This document shows positions 9,130 through 18,717 of a DNA stretch of 64,000 nt, one piece after another (positions within the stretch are counted from its first letter, which is position 1; each line of letters starts with the position of its first letter). The position numbers were made by a program, and so were the translations under genes. The notes beneath the pieces were generated by a model. The model had not been told where the DNA came from. It saw nothing but the letters and a program-made list of their open reading frames with translations, and did not search any database. The DNA is from Aestuariicoccus sp032586235 (GTDB lineage Bacteria; Pseudomonadota; Alphaproteobacteria; Rhodobacterales; Rhodobacteraceae): positions 58,693-122,692 of the forward strand of contig NZ_JAWHTD010000010.1 of the NCBI RefSeq assembly GCF_032586235.1, written 5' to 3'.

Positions 9130-9365
9130 TTCGAGTCTTCACCGTCGTAAAGGTTGATCGGCTGCGCAGGCATGATCGTAGAGATTGCATGCTTGTAGAC
9201 CAGCTGCGACTGACCGTCACGGCGCAACAGAACACAGAAATTGTCGAACCACGTGATGACGCCCTGCAATTTCACCCCGTTGATCAGAAACACCGTCACC
9301 GGAACCTTGGTCTTGCGAACATGGTTAAGGAACGCATCTTGCAGGTTTTGTCTGTCCGAAGCCAT
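9126..9365 (-). CDS. hfq: RNA chaperone Hfq
   Basis: This 79-residue Sm-like protein forms hexameric rings that pair small RNAs with mRNAs. The Sm1 region includes NGVKLQGVITWFDNF and the Sm2 motif is YKHAIST, both intact, with the usual N-terminal QNLQDAFLNHVRK. The short tail (YDGEDSN) is typical of alphaproteobacterial Hfq. It lies downstream of trkH after a 128-bp gap and overlaps the hflX start by four bases. An upstream AAGGCTTTTCA supplies a modest ribosome site. Confidence 0.97.
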   Translation of the reverse strand: MASDRQNLQDAFLNHVRKTKVPVTVFLINGVKLQGVITWFDNFCVLLRRDGQSQLVYKHAISTIMPAQPINLYDGEDSN

Positions 9366-9493
9366 TGAAAAGCCTTTTTTATTTCTTCACGCACCTCTAT
9401 CCGGGTGCCCCAATCCTTGACAAAGTATGTATCGCCATGCCCGGAGTTTCCACCCCAAAAGCACGCGTCGGCGGGCGGGCGCGGGCGTTCGCG

Positions 9494-11011
9494 TCAGTTG
9501 CGCCACAAATCCGGTGTCAGCATGACGATCAGCGCCAGAAGTTCAAGCCTCCCCAGCACCATCGCAGCCCCCAGAAGCGCCTTGGCCTCTGTTCCCAGCC
9601 GCAAGAGCTCGACCGGTTCGGCGGCGGAAATGCCGATCAGCGGGCCAGTGTTGGTCAGCGCCGCGATGGCCAGCACGAATGACGGCTCGAACGGCACGCC
9701 CAGTAACGCCAGCAGCATCGTCACCGCCGCCAGCGTCAGCGCGAAGAGCATGAAGAAGACCCAGGCGATAAAGGCGCCTTCCTTGCGGATGCGGCGGCCC
9801 ATCACGCCGGTGCGGCCCACCGAGGACGGATGCACCAGCTTTTCGATCTCGCGCAGCCCGTTGAGATAAAGCGCGAAGACCCGCAAGAGCTTGACCCCGC
9901 CGGCGGTCGTGGCCACGCCGCCGCCCACCATCGCCAGGCCCAACAGGATCAGGCCCGGGGTCTGCAGGCCGGACCAGTTCTGCGCCGCCCCCCAGTCGGC
10001 GCTGACGAAACCGGTGGTGGTCAGGAACGACAGCGAGGTGAACACCCCGCCCCAAAGCGCGCGCAGCGCCTGCAGGGCGCCCTCGTCGTCGCCGAAATCC
10101 AGCGCCGCAACGAAATGACGCGAAAAGAGCAGCAGCGTCACCAAGAGCACGATCAGCGTGCCCAGCCTGAATTCGGGATCCTGCCAGAACCCGCGCCAGC
10201 TGTTCGCCCCGGTGTCGGTGGAAAAGGTCGACCGCGACAGGGCGAAGAACAGAAAGCAGAACAGCACCATCTCGCCGGCGATGCCGCTCTGGCTCTGGCC
10301 CAGGTCGGCCAGCGGCGTGATCCCCGAGGTGGCCATCACCGACATCGCGTGGCAAAGCGCCACCAGCGGTGTGTCGCCCAGCACCAGCAGCAGGATCCAT
10401 ATGGACAGCGTCAGCCCGGCATAGACCGGGATCAGCGTGTGGGCCGAGCGTGCCAGCCGCTGCGCCGGCCCCGAGATATCGCCCCGCGCCTCGCCCGAGA
10501 CCGGGGTCTGGCCGGGCTCGCCGATGGCCGTCACCTCGAACCCGCCCAGCGTCAGCGGCGCCAGGATCGCCGCCGCGGCGATCCACATCAGCAGCCCGCC
10601 CATCCAGCCCACCTGCGCGCGCCAGAGGTGCTCGGGCCCCGACAGCCGGTCGGCGTCGAACAGCGTCGCTCCGGTGGTGGTGAAGGACGACACCATCTCG
10701 AAATAGGCGTTCACAAAGGTCGTGTTGCGCACCGCCTCGTAGAACGGCACCGCCAGGAAGGCGGGCAGGATCGCGAAGGCTGCCAGCAGCGTCAGCAATT
10801 GCTTGAGCGGCGAATCCGAGGCCGGGCGCGTCGACATGGCGATGCCCACCAGCGTGGTCAGAATCAGCCCCACCAGCCCGGAATAGAAAAAGCTGCGCGC
10901 GTCGTGGAAGGCCTCGATCCGCAGTGCAAAGACCGCCGGGGCGATCATCGAGACCGAGCCGATCCCGGCCAGGATCAGGAACAGCGGAAGGGTCAGAAAA
11001 CGCCGTACCAT
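9494..11011 (-). CDS. trkH: Trk potassium uptake system membrane subunit TrkH
   Basis: This 505-residue K+ translocating subunit belongs to the TrkH/KtrB superfamily. Four pore-loop repeats are recognisable by their selectivity segments: TTTGAT, MATSGIT, LTTTGFV and ALTNTGP. Many hydrophobic stretches fit four M1-P-M2 units with extra N-terminal helices. The ATG at 11011 lies three bases after the trkA stop, so the two subunits are almost certainly co-translated. TrkA supplies the NAD-gated regulatory ring. No unusual residues are seen in the filter. Confidence 0.95.
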   Translation of the reverse strand: MVRRFLTLPLFLILAGIGSVSMIAPAVFALRIEAFHDARSFFYSGLVGLILTTLVGIAMSTRPASDSPLKQLLTLLAAFAILPAFLAVPFYEAVRNTTFVNAYFEMVSSFTTTGATLFDADRLSGPEHLWRAQVGWMGGLLMWIAAAAILAPLTLGGFEVTAIGEPGQTPVSGEARGDISGPAQRLARSAHTLIPVYAGLTLSIWILLLVLGDTPLVALCHAMSVMATSGITPLADLGQSQSGIAGEMVLFCFLFFALSRSTFSTDTGANSWRGFWQDPEFRLGTLIVLLVTLLLFSRHFVAALDFGDDEGALQALRALWGGVFTSLSFLTTTGFVSADWGAAQNWSGLQTPGLILLGLAMVGGGVATTAGGVKLLRVFALYLNGLREIEKLVHPSSVGRTGVMGRRIRKEGAFIAWVFFMLFALTLAAVTMLLALLGVPFEPSFVLAIAALTNTGPLIGISAAEPVELLRLGTEAKALLGAAMVLGRLELLALIVMLTPDLWRN

Positions 11012-11014
11012 CCG

Positions 11015-12391
11015 TCAGAAGAAATCGATCGACACCTGCAGCAGGCGTTCCACCTGTGCGACGTCCTTCGACATGGCGAAGATGACGATCAGATCGCCCT
11101 CGTCGATGCGCAGCCCGCCAGTGGGCTTTTCCACCTTGCCGTCCTTCATCACGGCGCCGACCAGCACGCCTTCGGGAAAGTCGATGTCGCGGATCTTGCT
11201 GCCGGCGATGGGCGAGGTCGACAGGACCTCGGCCTCGATCACCTCGGCCTCGGCATCGCCAATGGAATAGACCGCCCGCACCCGCCCGTGCCGGATATGG
11301 CGCAAGATCGAGCTGACGGTGGTGGCGCGCGGGTTGATATAGGCGTCAATGCCCAGGGGCTCCATCAGCGGCACCAGCGTGGGATCGTTGATCAGCGCGA
11401 TGGCGAAGGGACAGCCCTCGGCCTTGGCGCGCACCGCGGCCAGCATGTTGGTCTTGTCGTCGTCGGTGACGCAGAGCACCGCATCGGCCCGGTCGATCCC
11501 GGCCTCGTTCAGCAGCCCCGAATCCAGCCCGTCGCCATGCAGCACGATGGTACGCTCCAGCATCTCGGCGGCGCGTTCGGCGCATTTGCGGTTCTTCTCG
11601 ATGACCTTGGCGCGGATGCGGTCCTCTTTTGCCTCAAGCTCGCGCGCGACGGCCAGACCGACGTTGCCGCCGCCCACCAGCACCACCCGTTCCTGTTTGC
11701 GCAGCGACTTGCCGAAAATCTCCATCGTGCGGCGGATGTCGTCCTGGTGGACCATCACATAGCACGAATCCCCGACGAAAAGCTGGTCGCCCGATTCCGG
11801 CGCAAAGAGCGTGCCTTCGCGACGCACCCCCACGACCACCGACCGCAGGGTCGAGAAAAGGTCGGTCAGCTGGCGCAGCGGCGTGTTCACCACCGGGCAA
11901 TCCTGGTCGATCGTCAGGCCCAGCAACTGCGCCTTGCCGTCGAGAAAAATCTCGGTGTCGAAGGCCGCCGGGGCCGAAAGCCGCTGCAAGGCGGCCTCGG
12001 CCACCTCGCGCTCGGGGCTGATGACCACGTCGATGGGCATGTGATCGCGGCGGTAGAGGTCGGAATAGATCGCCGTCAGATAGCTTTGGGCGCGCAGCCG
12101 CGCGATCTTGCGCGGAATCGCAAAGACCGAATGCGCCACCTGACAGGTCACCATGTTGACCTCGTCCGAATGGGTGGCGGCGATGATCATGTCCGCGTCG
12201 CGCGCGCCCGCCCGGTCCAGCACATCCGGGTAAGAGGCGAAACCGGCGATGCCCTGAACGTCCAGCGTGTCGGTCGCGCGGCGCACTAGGTCGGGATTGT
12301 TGTCCACCACCGTAACGTCGTTGCGTTCGCCCGACAGATGGCGCGCGATCTGCCAGCCCACCTGGCCCGCGCCGCAAATGATGACCTTCAT
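11015..12391 (-). CDS. trkA: Trk system potassium uptake regulatory protein TrkA
   Basis: This 458-residue peripheral regulator of TrkH has two tandem RCK modules. Each has a Rossmann NAD-binding motif: MKVIICGAGQVGWQIA at the N-terminus and VVLVGGGNVGLAVA near residue 234, each followed by a TrkA-C domain. The length is typical. It sits downstream of ntrX with a 79-bp gap, an arrangement conserved in Rhodobacterales and Rhizobiales. No separate promoter is obvious, so read-through from the ntr operon is possible. Confidence 0.96.
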   Translation of the reverse strand: MKVIICGAGQVGWQIARHLSGERNDVTVVDNNPDLVRRATDTLDVQGIAGFASYPDVLDRAGARDADMIIAATHSDEVNMVTCQVAHSVFAIPRKIARLRAQSYLTAIYSDLYRRDHMPIDVVISPEREVAEAALQRLSAPAAFDTEIFLDGKAQLLGLTIDQDCPVVNTPLRQLTDLFSTLRSVVVGVRREGTLFAPESGDQLFVGDSCYVMVHQDDIRRTMEIFGKSLRKQERVVLVGGGNVGLAVARELEAKEDRIRAKVIEKNRKCAERAAEMLERTIVLHGDGLDSGLLNEAGIDRADAVLCVTDDDKTNMLAAVRAKAEGCPFAIALINDPTLVPLMEPLGIDAYINPRATTVSSILRHIRHGRVRAVYSIGDAEAEVIEAEVLSTSPIAGSKIRDIDFPEGVLVGAVMKDGKVEKPTGGLRIDEGDLIVIFAMSKDVAQVERLLQVSIDFF

Positions 12392-12470
12392 GGCCGATCC
12401 TCAACCGTTTCGACCTTTGGCATGGCACGGGCGCGCGGCGCGGTCAACGCTTGCCGCGGGGCGGGCGCGG

Positions 12471-13886
12471 TCACGAGGTTTCGTGCATCTCGTCATCGAC
12501 CCGGGCGACGCGCGCGCCGGATTTCTGGCCGGTCACCACGCCCAGCGACTTGAGCTTGCGGTGCAGCGCCGACCGCTCCATCCCAACGAAGCTGGCGGTG
12601 CGGCTGATATTGCCGCCAAAGCGGTTGATCTGGGTCAGCAGGTATTCGCGCTCGAACGCCTCGCGCGCCTCGCGCAGCGGCAGCGTGGCCAGCGTGCCCG
12701 ACAGCACCACGCGATCCTCGCCGGTCTCGGGCGCGGTGTTGTCCTGCGGCAGTTCGCGGGCCTCGATCTCGCCGCCGCTGTCGCCGAGGATCAGCACCCG
12801 TTCGATCAGGTTTTTCAGCTGGCGCACGTTGCCGGGCCAGATCATCGTCTGCATCAGCGCAACCGCGTCCTCGCCCAGCTCGCGCAGGGGCAGGCCCTGG
12901 GTCTTGTTGCAGACCTCGATGAAATGCCGGGCCAGGGTCGGTATGTCCTCGCGCCGGTCGGCAAGGCTCGGCACCGCGATGGGCACCACGTTGAGCCGGT
13001 GGAACAATTCCTGCCGGAAGCGGCCCGCGTCGATTTCGGCCTGCAGGTCGCGGTTGGTCGACGAGATCACCCGCAGATCGACCCGCACCTTGTCGGCCCC
13101 GCCGACCCGGGTGAATTGCTGATCCACCAGCACCCGCAGGATTTTCGACTGGGTGCCGGTGGGCATGTCGGCCACCTCGTCGAAATAGATCACCCCGCCA
13201 TGCGCCTGTTCCAGCAGCCCCGGCTCGACGCCGCGATCCGGGGTTTCGCGGCCAAAGAGCACCTCTTCCATGGTCTCGGGCGCGACGCCGGCGCAGTTCA
13301 CGGTGACAAACGGCGCGCCGGCGCGGTTGGAATGGGCGTGGATGTAGCGCGCCGCCACCTCCTTGCCGCTGCCCGCCGGGCCGGTCAGCATCACCCGCCC
13401 GTTCGACTTGGTGACCTTGTCGAGCTGGCCGACCAGCGCGCGGAAGGCCGGGCTGTCGCCGACCATCTCGGCCACGTCGGCCTCACGCCGCTTGAGCTTT
13501 TGGTTCTCGCGCCGCAGGCGGCTGGTTTCCATCGCCCGCCGGATCACCACCAAAAGCTGGTCGATGTTGAAGGGCTTTTCGATGAAATCGTAGGCCCCCT
13601 GCTTGATCGCCGCGACGGCGATCTCGATATTGCCATGCCCCGAGATGATCACCACCGGCACGTCCGGATTGTCACGCTTGACGGCCTTGAGGATGTCGAT
13701 CCCGTCCATCTTGCTGTCCTTCAGCCAGATATCGAGGATCAAGAGCGCCGGCGCCTCGGCGTTGATCTCGGCCATCGCTTCCGAGGAATTGCCCGCCAGT
13801 CGCGTGCTAAATCCCTCGTCCTCCAGGATATCCCCGATCAGCCCGCGGATATCGCGTTCGTCGTCCACGATCAGAATGTCACTCAT
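12471..13886 (-). CDS. ntrX: Response regulator NtrX (lacks GAFTGA loop)
   Basis: This 471-residue DNA-binding response regulator is paired with NtrY and linked to nitrogen, redox and envelope control. Its receiver domain has acidic pair D8/D9 and phospho-acceptor D52 (LLILDIW). The AAA+ domain has Walker A GPAGSGKE and Walker B-like IYFDEVADM, and a Fis-type HTH closes the protein. The sigma54-contacting GAFTGA loop is absent: after EEVLFG the chain passes directly to EPGLLEQAHGG. This argues for sigma70-type regulation. The ATG at 13886 follows GAGGGG and overlaps the last eight bases of ntrY; a GTG at 13898 is less likely. Confidence 0.94.
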   Translation of the reverse strand: MSDILIVDDERDIRGLIGDILEDEGFSTRLAGNSSEAMAEINAEAPALLILDIWLKDSKMDGIDILKAVKRDNPDVPVVIISGHGNIEIAVAAIKQGAYDFIEKPFNIDQLLVVIRRAMETSRLRRENQKLKRREADVAEMVGDSPAFRALVGQLDKVTKSNGRVMLTGPAGSGKEVAARYIHAHSNRAGAPFVTVNCAGVAPETMEEVLFGRETPDRGVEPGLLEQAHGGVIYFDEVADMPTGTQSKILRVLVDQQFTRVGGADKVRVDLRVISSTNRDLQAEIDAGRFRQELFHRLNVVPIAVPSLADRREDIPTLARHFIEVCNKTQGLPLRELGEDAVALMQTMIWPGNVRQLKNLIERVLILGDSGGEIEARELPQDNTAPETGEDRVVLSGTLATLPLREAREAFEREYLLTQINRFGGNISRTASFVGMERSALHRKLKSLGVVTGQKSGARVARVDDEMHETS

Positions 13887-16176
13887 CTTGCCCCTCACCT
13901 GCCTCTGCGTCTGTCTGCGTTTGAATGGAATGCGCCATGCTCAGCGGCAGGCGCACGACGGCCATCGCGCCCGCGTGGTCCGCGTCGCCGAACGGCGGCG
14001 CGTCGTCGAGCGTCAGCGTGCCACCATGGTCTTCGATGATCTTCTTGACGATGGGCAGGCCCAGCCCGGTGCCCTTTTCGCGCGTCGTCACGTATGGCTC
14101 GAAGAGCCGCGCGCGGTCTTCGGGCAGGCCGATCCCGTTGTCCATGATCCGGATCTCGGCGCGGTTGTCGACCACCTCCGCCTCGACGCGGATGGCGGGC
14201 TGAAAACCCTCGGGCGCTGTGCCGGTTTCGATATAACTTTCAATGGCTTCGCCCGCGTTCTTCATAAGGTTGGTCAGCGCCTGCCCGACCATGGTCGCAT
14301 CCAGCTCGGCCGGCATCGGCGCGTCCGAGATCGCCGTTGTGAACCGCACCTCCGGCTGGCCGGACTCCTGCAGCAGAACCGCGCCGCCCAGCAGATCGCC
14401 CACATCCTCGGGCTTGCGGTCGGGCTCGGGCATCCGCGCGAATTTCGAGAATTCGTCGACGATGCGGCGCAGATCGTTGGTCTGGCGCACGATGACCTCG
14501 GTCATCTGGTCGAGACTGTCGGCGCTCTCGTCGTCCAGCTGGCGGCGGAACTTGCGCTTGATGCGTTCAGCGGAAAGCTGAATGGGCGTCAGCGGGTTCT
14601 TGATCTCATGCGCGATGCGCCGCGCAACGTCGCCCCAGGCGGCCATCCGCTGGGCGCTGACCAGATCGGTCACGTCGTCGAAGGCCACCACGTAGCCCTC
14701 GAGGCTGCCGTCCTGCCGCCGCCGGGTCGACACCCGGACCAGCAGGTTTTCCAGCCGCCCCTCGCGGCTGACCTTGACCTCGTCCTGCGCCACCTCCAGC
14801 CCGCCGTCGCGCAGCCGCTCAAAGAGCGGGCCGAACTCGGGCACCGACACGATGATCGGCACCGCGTGCCGGGTTTCCTGCCAGCCCAGCAGCCGCTCGG
14901 CCGAGCGGTTGACAAAGGTCACCTTGCCCTCGGTATCCAGCCCGACGACCCCCGACGTGACCGAGGTCAGAACCGAGTTGAAGAGCCGCTGGCGGCGCTC
15001 GATCTGGCGGGTGTTCTCGACCAGCGTCTCGCGCTGGCCCTTCAGCTGGCGCGTCATCTGGTTGAAATAGCGGCCCAGCATTGCGATCTCGTCGTCGCCC
15101 TCTTCCTCGATCACCTGCACGTCCAGATCGCCCGCGCCGACGCGCTGCGCCGCCCCCGTCAGCCGCCCCACGGGGCGCGCAAGCCGCTCGGCGAACCACA
15201 GACCCAGCCAGGTCGCCGCCAGGATCATCAGCACAGCAAAGCCCAGATAGAGCAGCGCAAAGTCGAAAAGCACCCGCCCCCGGTCGTCCTCCTGCTGCTG
15301 ATAGAAGCGCGCGGTCTCTTGCGTTTCGTCGAGCAGGTTCAGAAGGCCCCCGTCGACCTCGCGGCTGACATAGAGATAGCGGTCGGCAAAGGCCGACAGC
15401 GGCACCAGCGCGCGCAATTCGTTGTTGGGCCAGTCCTTGATCAGCACCACCCCGGCATCGCGCGCCTCTTGAAAGGCGTCCGTGTCGGGGCGTTCGAAAT
15501 CAAAGAGATAAGAGCGTTCGCCGCGCGCCCTGATCTCTCCGGCGCCGTCGATCACATAGGCCTCGCGCAGGCCGCGCTGGATCTGCGATTGCCCCTGGCT
15601 GAGCACTTGCCGCAACGCGCCCCCATCCGCCACGAACCCCGCGCGCCGGTTGGCCGAGATGAACCCGGCCAGCGTGCGGGTGTCCTCGATCAGACCGTCG
15701 CTCTGTTGTTGTTCGTAGACTTCTGCCGCGGCCAGCGACGCGCCGACGACGTTGCGCACCCGTTCGGAAAACCAAGTCTCGAGCCCGATGTTGATCGTAA
15801 GCACGGCAAAGACGGCCACCGTCACCGTCGGCAAAAGCGCCATCAGCGCAAAGACCCCGGTCAGCCGCAGGTGCAGCCGCGATCCCGCCGATTGCGCGCG
15901 CCGGTCGGCCGCCATCCGCGCCACCCGCGCCAGCACCAATGCGGCCAGCAAGAGCACATAAACGAGGTCGGCCAGCAGGATCAGCCGCAGGCTGAGCTGC
16001 GCACCCGGCCCGCTGTCCAGCGGTCCCAGAATCAGGAAAGTGGCCACCGCCAGCACGGGGCCCAGAACCACCAGCCCGATGGTCGCCGCGTTCTGCACAC
16101 GGCGCTGCCGGCGCAACCGGCTCAGCCGGGACCAATCTAACCTGCGTGCCCGAGTGGCCACAGCCAACCCCCGCAT
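13879..16176 (-). CDS. ntrY: Sensor histidine kinase NtrY
   Basis: This 765-residue membrane sensor kinase has three hydrophobic segments near the N-terminus (about residues 30-130), a periplasmic loop, another TM near 310-330 and a HAMP linker (RLARPVGRLTGAAQRVGAG). A PAS domain around residues 395-490 precedes the HisKA motif AHEIKNPLTPIQLS with phospho-acceptor His523. The HATPase has N-box NLMKNAGEAI and G1 box DNGIGLP. It is the cognate kinase of NtrX, whose start overlaps its stop. An 85-bp gap separates it from ntrC upstream. The sensed signal is unknown. Confidence 0.95.
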   Translation of the reverse strand: MRGLAVATRARRLDWSRLSRLRRQRRVQNAATIGLVVLGPVLAVATFLILGPLDSGPGAQLSLRLILLADLVYVLLLAALVLARVARMAADRRAQSAGSRLHLRLTGVFALMALLPTVTVAVFAVLTINIGLETWFSERVRNVVGASLAAAEVYEQQQSDGLIEDTRTLAGFISANRRAGFVADGGALRQVLSQGQSQIQRGLREAYVIDGAGEIRARGERSYLFDFERPDTDAFQEARDAGVVLIKDWPNNELRALVPLSAFADRYLYVSREVDGGLLNLLDETQETARFYQQQEDDRGRVLFDFALLYLGFAVLMILAATWLGLWFAERLARPVGRLTGAAQRVGAGDLDVQVIEEEGDDEIAMLGRYFNQMTRQLKGQRETLVENTRQIERRQRLFNSVLTSVTSGVVGLDTEGKVTFVNRSAERLLGWQETRHAVPIIVSVPEFGPLFERLRDGGLEVAQDEVKVSREGRLENLLVRVSTRRRQDGSLEGYVVAFDDVTDLVSAQRMAAWGDVARRIAHEIKNPLTPIQLSAERIKRKFRRQLDDESADSLDQMTEVIVRQTNDLRRIVDEFSKFARMPEPDRKPEDVGDLLGGAVLLQESGQPEVRFTTAISDAPMPAELDATMVGQALTNLMKNAGEAIESYIETGTAPEGFQPAIRVEAEVVDNRAEIRIMDNGIGLPEDRARLFEPYVTTREKGTGLGLPIVKKIIEDHGGTLTLDDAPPFGDADHAGAMAVVRLPLSMAHSIQTQTDAEAGEGQDE

Positions 16177-16261
16177 TGATGTGTCGCACGACGCGACGGA
16201 CCGCCATATCTTGTGGTCTCTTCACCGCCATCGGCAGCGCGGCCACAATTCTGTGGCCCTT

Positions 16262-17632
16262 TTACATCAGTTTGCGGCGCCGTGTCACCTGAATATCGAG
16301 ATCGGTGATCTTCTTGCGGAGCGTATTTCGGTTGATGCCCAGCAAATCGGCGCATTTGGCCTGATTTCCGCCGGTTGCATCCAGGGCGATTTCGATCAGC
16401 GGGGCCTCGACCTCGCGCAGGATCCGGCCGTAAAGCCCCGGCGGCGGCAACATCGTGCCGTGCAGGTCGAAATACCGCCGCAGGTGCCGCGCGACCGACG
16501 CGCCCAGCTTTTCGCTGTCGCCGCCGCGCAGGATCGGGCCGGTGTCGGGCTGGTTGCCCAGCACCGCCTCGACCTCGGGGCGGGTGATCTCGTCGGCGCG
16601 GCTGGTCAGGCTCAGCCGCCGCACCGCGTTTTCCAGCTGGCGCACGTTGCCGGGCCAGCTGTAGGCGCGGAAAAGCTCTTTGGCGTCCTCGGACAACCAG
16701 CGTTTCGGCGCGCCCTCGCGTTCGGCCCGGATCAGGAAATGCTCGCTGAGCAGCGGGATATCCTCGACCCGTTCGCGCAGGGACGGCACCGCCAGGGTCG
16801 CCCCGCCCAGCCGGTAATACAGATCCTTGCGCACGCGGCCCGCCTCCATCGCGTGGGCCAGATCGCCCTGGCTGGTGGCCATGAAGCGCGGCACGTGTTC
16901 GCCCGGCACATCCATCATCCGCACGATGCGCGCCTGCACCTCGTCCTCGATATTGCCGATCTCGTCGATCAAGAGCGTGCCGCCGCGCACCCGCGCCAGC
17001 ACCCGCGCGGGGCCCTCGAGATCGGACAGATCCGCGCCGGTCACGGTCACGAAAGGCAGGGTCCGCCGGTCGGAAAAATCGTGGATCGCGCGGGCGATCA
17101 GGCTTTTGCCCGTGCCGCTTTCGCCGGTGATCAGCACCGGCAGATCGGTGTTCATCACCCGCGCCACCAGACGGTAGAGCGCCTGCATCGCCGGGGTCTT
17201 GCCCACCAGCGGCAGATCCTCGGGCCCGTCCACCTGCTCGACCGGATCTTCGCGCCGGGGGCTGCGCGCGCTGGTTTCCAGCGCCCGCGCGGTGCGTTTC
17301 ATCAGATCGGGCAGATCGAAGGGCTTGGGCAGGTAATCATAGGCCTCGGCCTCGGCGGCCTGGATCGCCGTCATGATCGTGTTCTGCGCCGAGATCACGA
17401 TCACCGGCAGACCGGGCCGGTCCTGCGCGATCTTCGGCAGCATCTCGAGCCCGTTACCATCGGGCATGACCACGTCCGAGATCACCACATCGCCCTTGCC
17501 CTCGCCCACCCAGCGCATCAGCGTGGTCAGCGACGAGGTCGCGTGCACCTTGCAGCCCGCGCGCGTCAGCGCCTGGGTCAGAACCGTGCGGATCGTGCGG
17601 TCGTCATCTGCAACCAGAACCGTGCCATCCAT
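16262..17632 (-). CDS. ntrC: Nitrogen regulation response regulator NtrC (lacks GAFTGA loop)
   Basis: This 456-residue response regulator activates nitrogen-assimilation genes when phosphorylated by NtrB. The receiver has D10/D11 and acceptor D53 (VISDVVMPDG). The AAA+ core has Walker A GESGTGKS and Walker B-like LLIDEIGN. The C-terminus is a Fis HTH (NQAKCADLLGINRNTLRKKI). Where sigma54 activators carry GAFTGA this protein reads LEGPARVLARVRGG, so the loop is missing. This is the Rhodobacter type that works with sigma70 polymerase. The ATG overlaps the ntrB stop (ATGA). Confidence 0.95.
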   Translation of the reverse strand: MDGTVLVADDDRTIRTVLTQALTRAGCKVHATSSLTTLMRWVGEGKGDVVISDVVMPDGNGLEMLPKIAQDRPGLPVIVISAQNTIMTAIQAAEAEAYDYLPKPFDLPDLMKRTARALETSARSPRREDPVEQVDGPEDLPLVGKTPAMQALYRLVARVMNTDLPVLITGESGTGKSLIARAIHDFSDRRTLPFVTVTGADLSDLEGPARVLARVRGGTLLIDEIGNIEDEVQARIVRMMDVPGEHVPRFMATSQGDLAHAMEAGRVRKDLYYRLGGATLAVPSLRERVEDIPLLSEHFLIRAEREGAPKRWLSEDAKELFRAYSWPGNVRQLENAVRRLSLTSRADEITRPEVEAVLGNQPDTGPILRGGDSEKLGASVARHLRRYFDLHGTMLPPPGLYGRILREVEAPLIEIALDATGGNQAKCADLLGINRNTLRKKITDLDIQVTRRRKLM

Positions 17633-18717
17633 CAGTCGTTCTCCTGTTCTTCCCGCGGGGCCAGCGGCAGCGAGATGCGGAACACCGTCCGCCCCGGCAC
17701 GCTGTCCACCGAAATCCAGCCGTCATGGTCGGAAATGATCTTGCTCACCAGCGCCAGGCCAAGCCCGGTGCCGTTCTCTTTGCCCGATACGAAGGGGTCG
17801 AAGATATCGCCCTTGATATCGGGCGGAAGCCCCGGTCCGTCGTCGATCACCTCGATCTGAAGCGGCAGCGACTGGCCGGAGCCATCGGCCCGGCGCATCC
17901 GGAAACTGTGTTCATAGAACGTGTGCAGGCGGATCGTGCCGCCGGCCTTCTGATCCGCGACCTCGGACGCGTTCCGCAAGAGGTTCAGCACCACCTGCAA
18001 CAGCTGATCGGGGTCGCCATGCGCCAAGGGCAGCGAGGGGTCGTAATCCTCGACGATCTTCATATGCGCGCCGACCCCCAGCTGGGTAGAGCGGCGCGCG
18101 CGGTCCAGCACGTCGTGGATATTGACCGCGCGGCGCTCGGGCGCGCTGAGATTGCCGAATTGCTCGACCTGCTCCAGCAGTTTCACGATCCGGCGCGATT
18201 CGGTGACGATAAGGTCGGTCAGCTCCAGATCGTCCTTGCTCAGGTTCATCGAGAGAAGCTGCGCCGCCCCGGTGATGCCCGCCAGCGGGTTCTTGATCTC
18301 GTGGGCCAGCATCTCGGCCATGCCGATGGCCGATTTGGCCGCCGATTTGACCGAATGGCTTTGCGTCATGCGCCCGGCCAGTTCGCGCGGGCTGATCAGC
18401 ATGATCATCCAGCCGGGCTGCCCCTGCAACGGCGCGATCTGCAGGTTGCAGACCAGCGGGGGACGGCTGCCCGTGCCGACGTCGACATCGTTGACGAAAA
18501 GCGGCGTGCCCTGCGCCCGGGCCCGGGCGAGGTTCTCTTCCAGCGGCGCATCGACCGCCAGACGGTCCCACACGGGCTGGCCCACCAGCCACTTGGCCGA
18601 GTTGTTCATGAACCCCTCGGCCGCCGGGTTCATGTCGGCGATCAGGTCGTCGGCGTCCATCAGGATCGCCGGCACCGGCAGCGACGACCAGAGCTGGGTT
18701 TCAAGCGCCTGGTTCAT
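17632..18717 (-). CDS. ntrB: Nitrogen regulation sensor histidine kinase NtrB
   Basis: This 361-residue soluble histidine kinase/phosphatase, controlled by PII proteins in known systems, modifies NtrC. An N-terminal PAS domain (residues 10-110) is followed by the HisKA motif MLAHEIKNPLAG with His139. The HATPase domain has NLLRNASEV and DDGPGLPP and ends PREEQEND. The ATG at 18717 overlaps the dusB stop (ATGA) and its own stop overlaps ntrC, so the three genes are tightly coupled. No TM segments are evident, as expected for NtrB as opposed to NtrY. Confidence 0.95.
   Translation of the reverse strand: MNQALETQLWSSLPVPAILMDADDLIADMNPAAEGFMNNSAKWLVGQPVWDRLAVDAPLEENLARARAQGTPLFVNDVDVGTGSRPPLVCNLQIAPLQGQPGWMIMLISPRELAGRMTQSHSVKSAAKSAIGMAEMLAHEIKNPLAGITGAAQLLSMNLSKDDLELTDLIVTESRRIVKLLEQVEQFGNLSAPERRAVNIHDVLDRARRSTQLGVGAHMKIVEDYDPSLPLAHGDPDQLLQVVLNLLRNASEVADQKAGGTIRLHTFYEHSFRMRRADGSGQSLPLQIEVIDDGPGLPPDIKGDIFDPFVSGKENGTGLGLALVSKIISDHDGWISVDSVPGRTVFRISLPLAPREEQEND

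Noticed and set aside
9830..12289. 819-codon open frame antisense to trkH-trkA
   Set aside because: Gln/Arg/His-rich low-complexity translation typical of the reverse frame of a GC-rich gene. The opposite strand carries clear TrkH and TrkA.
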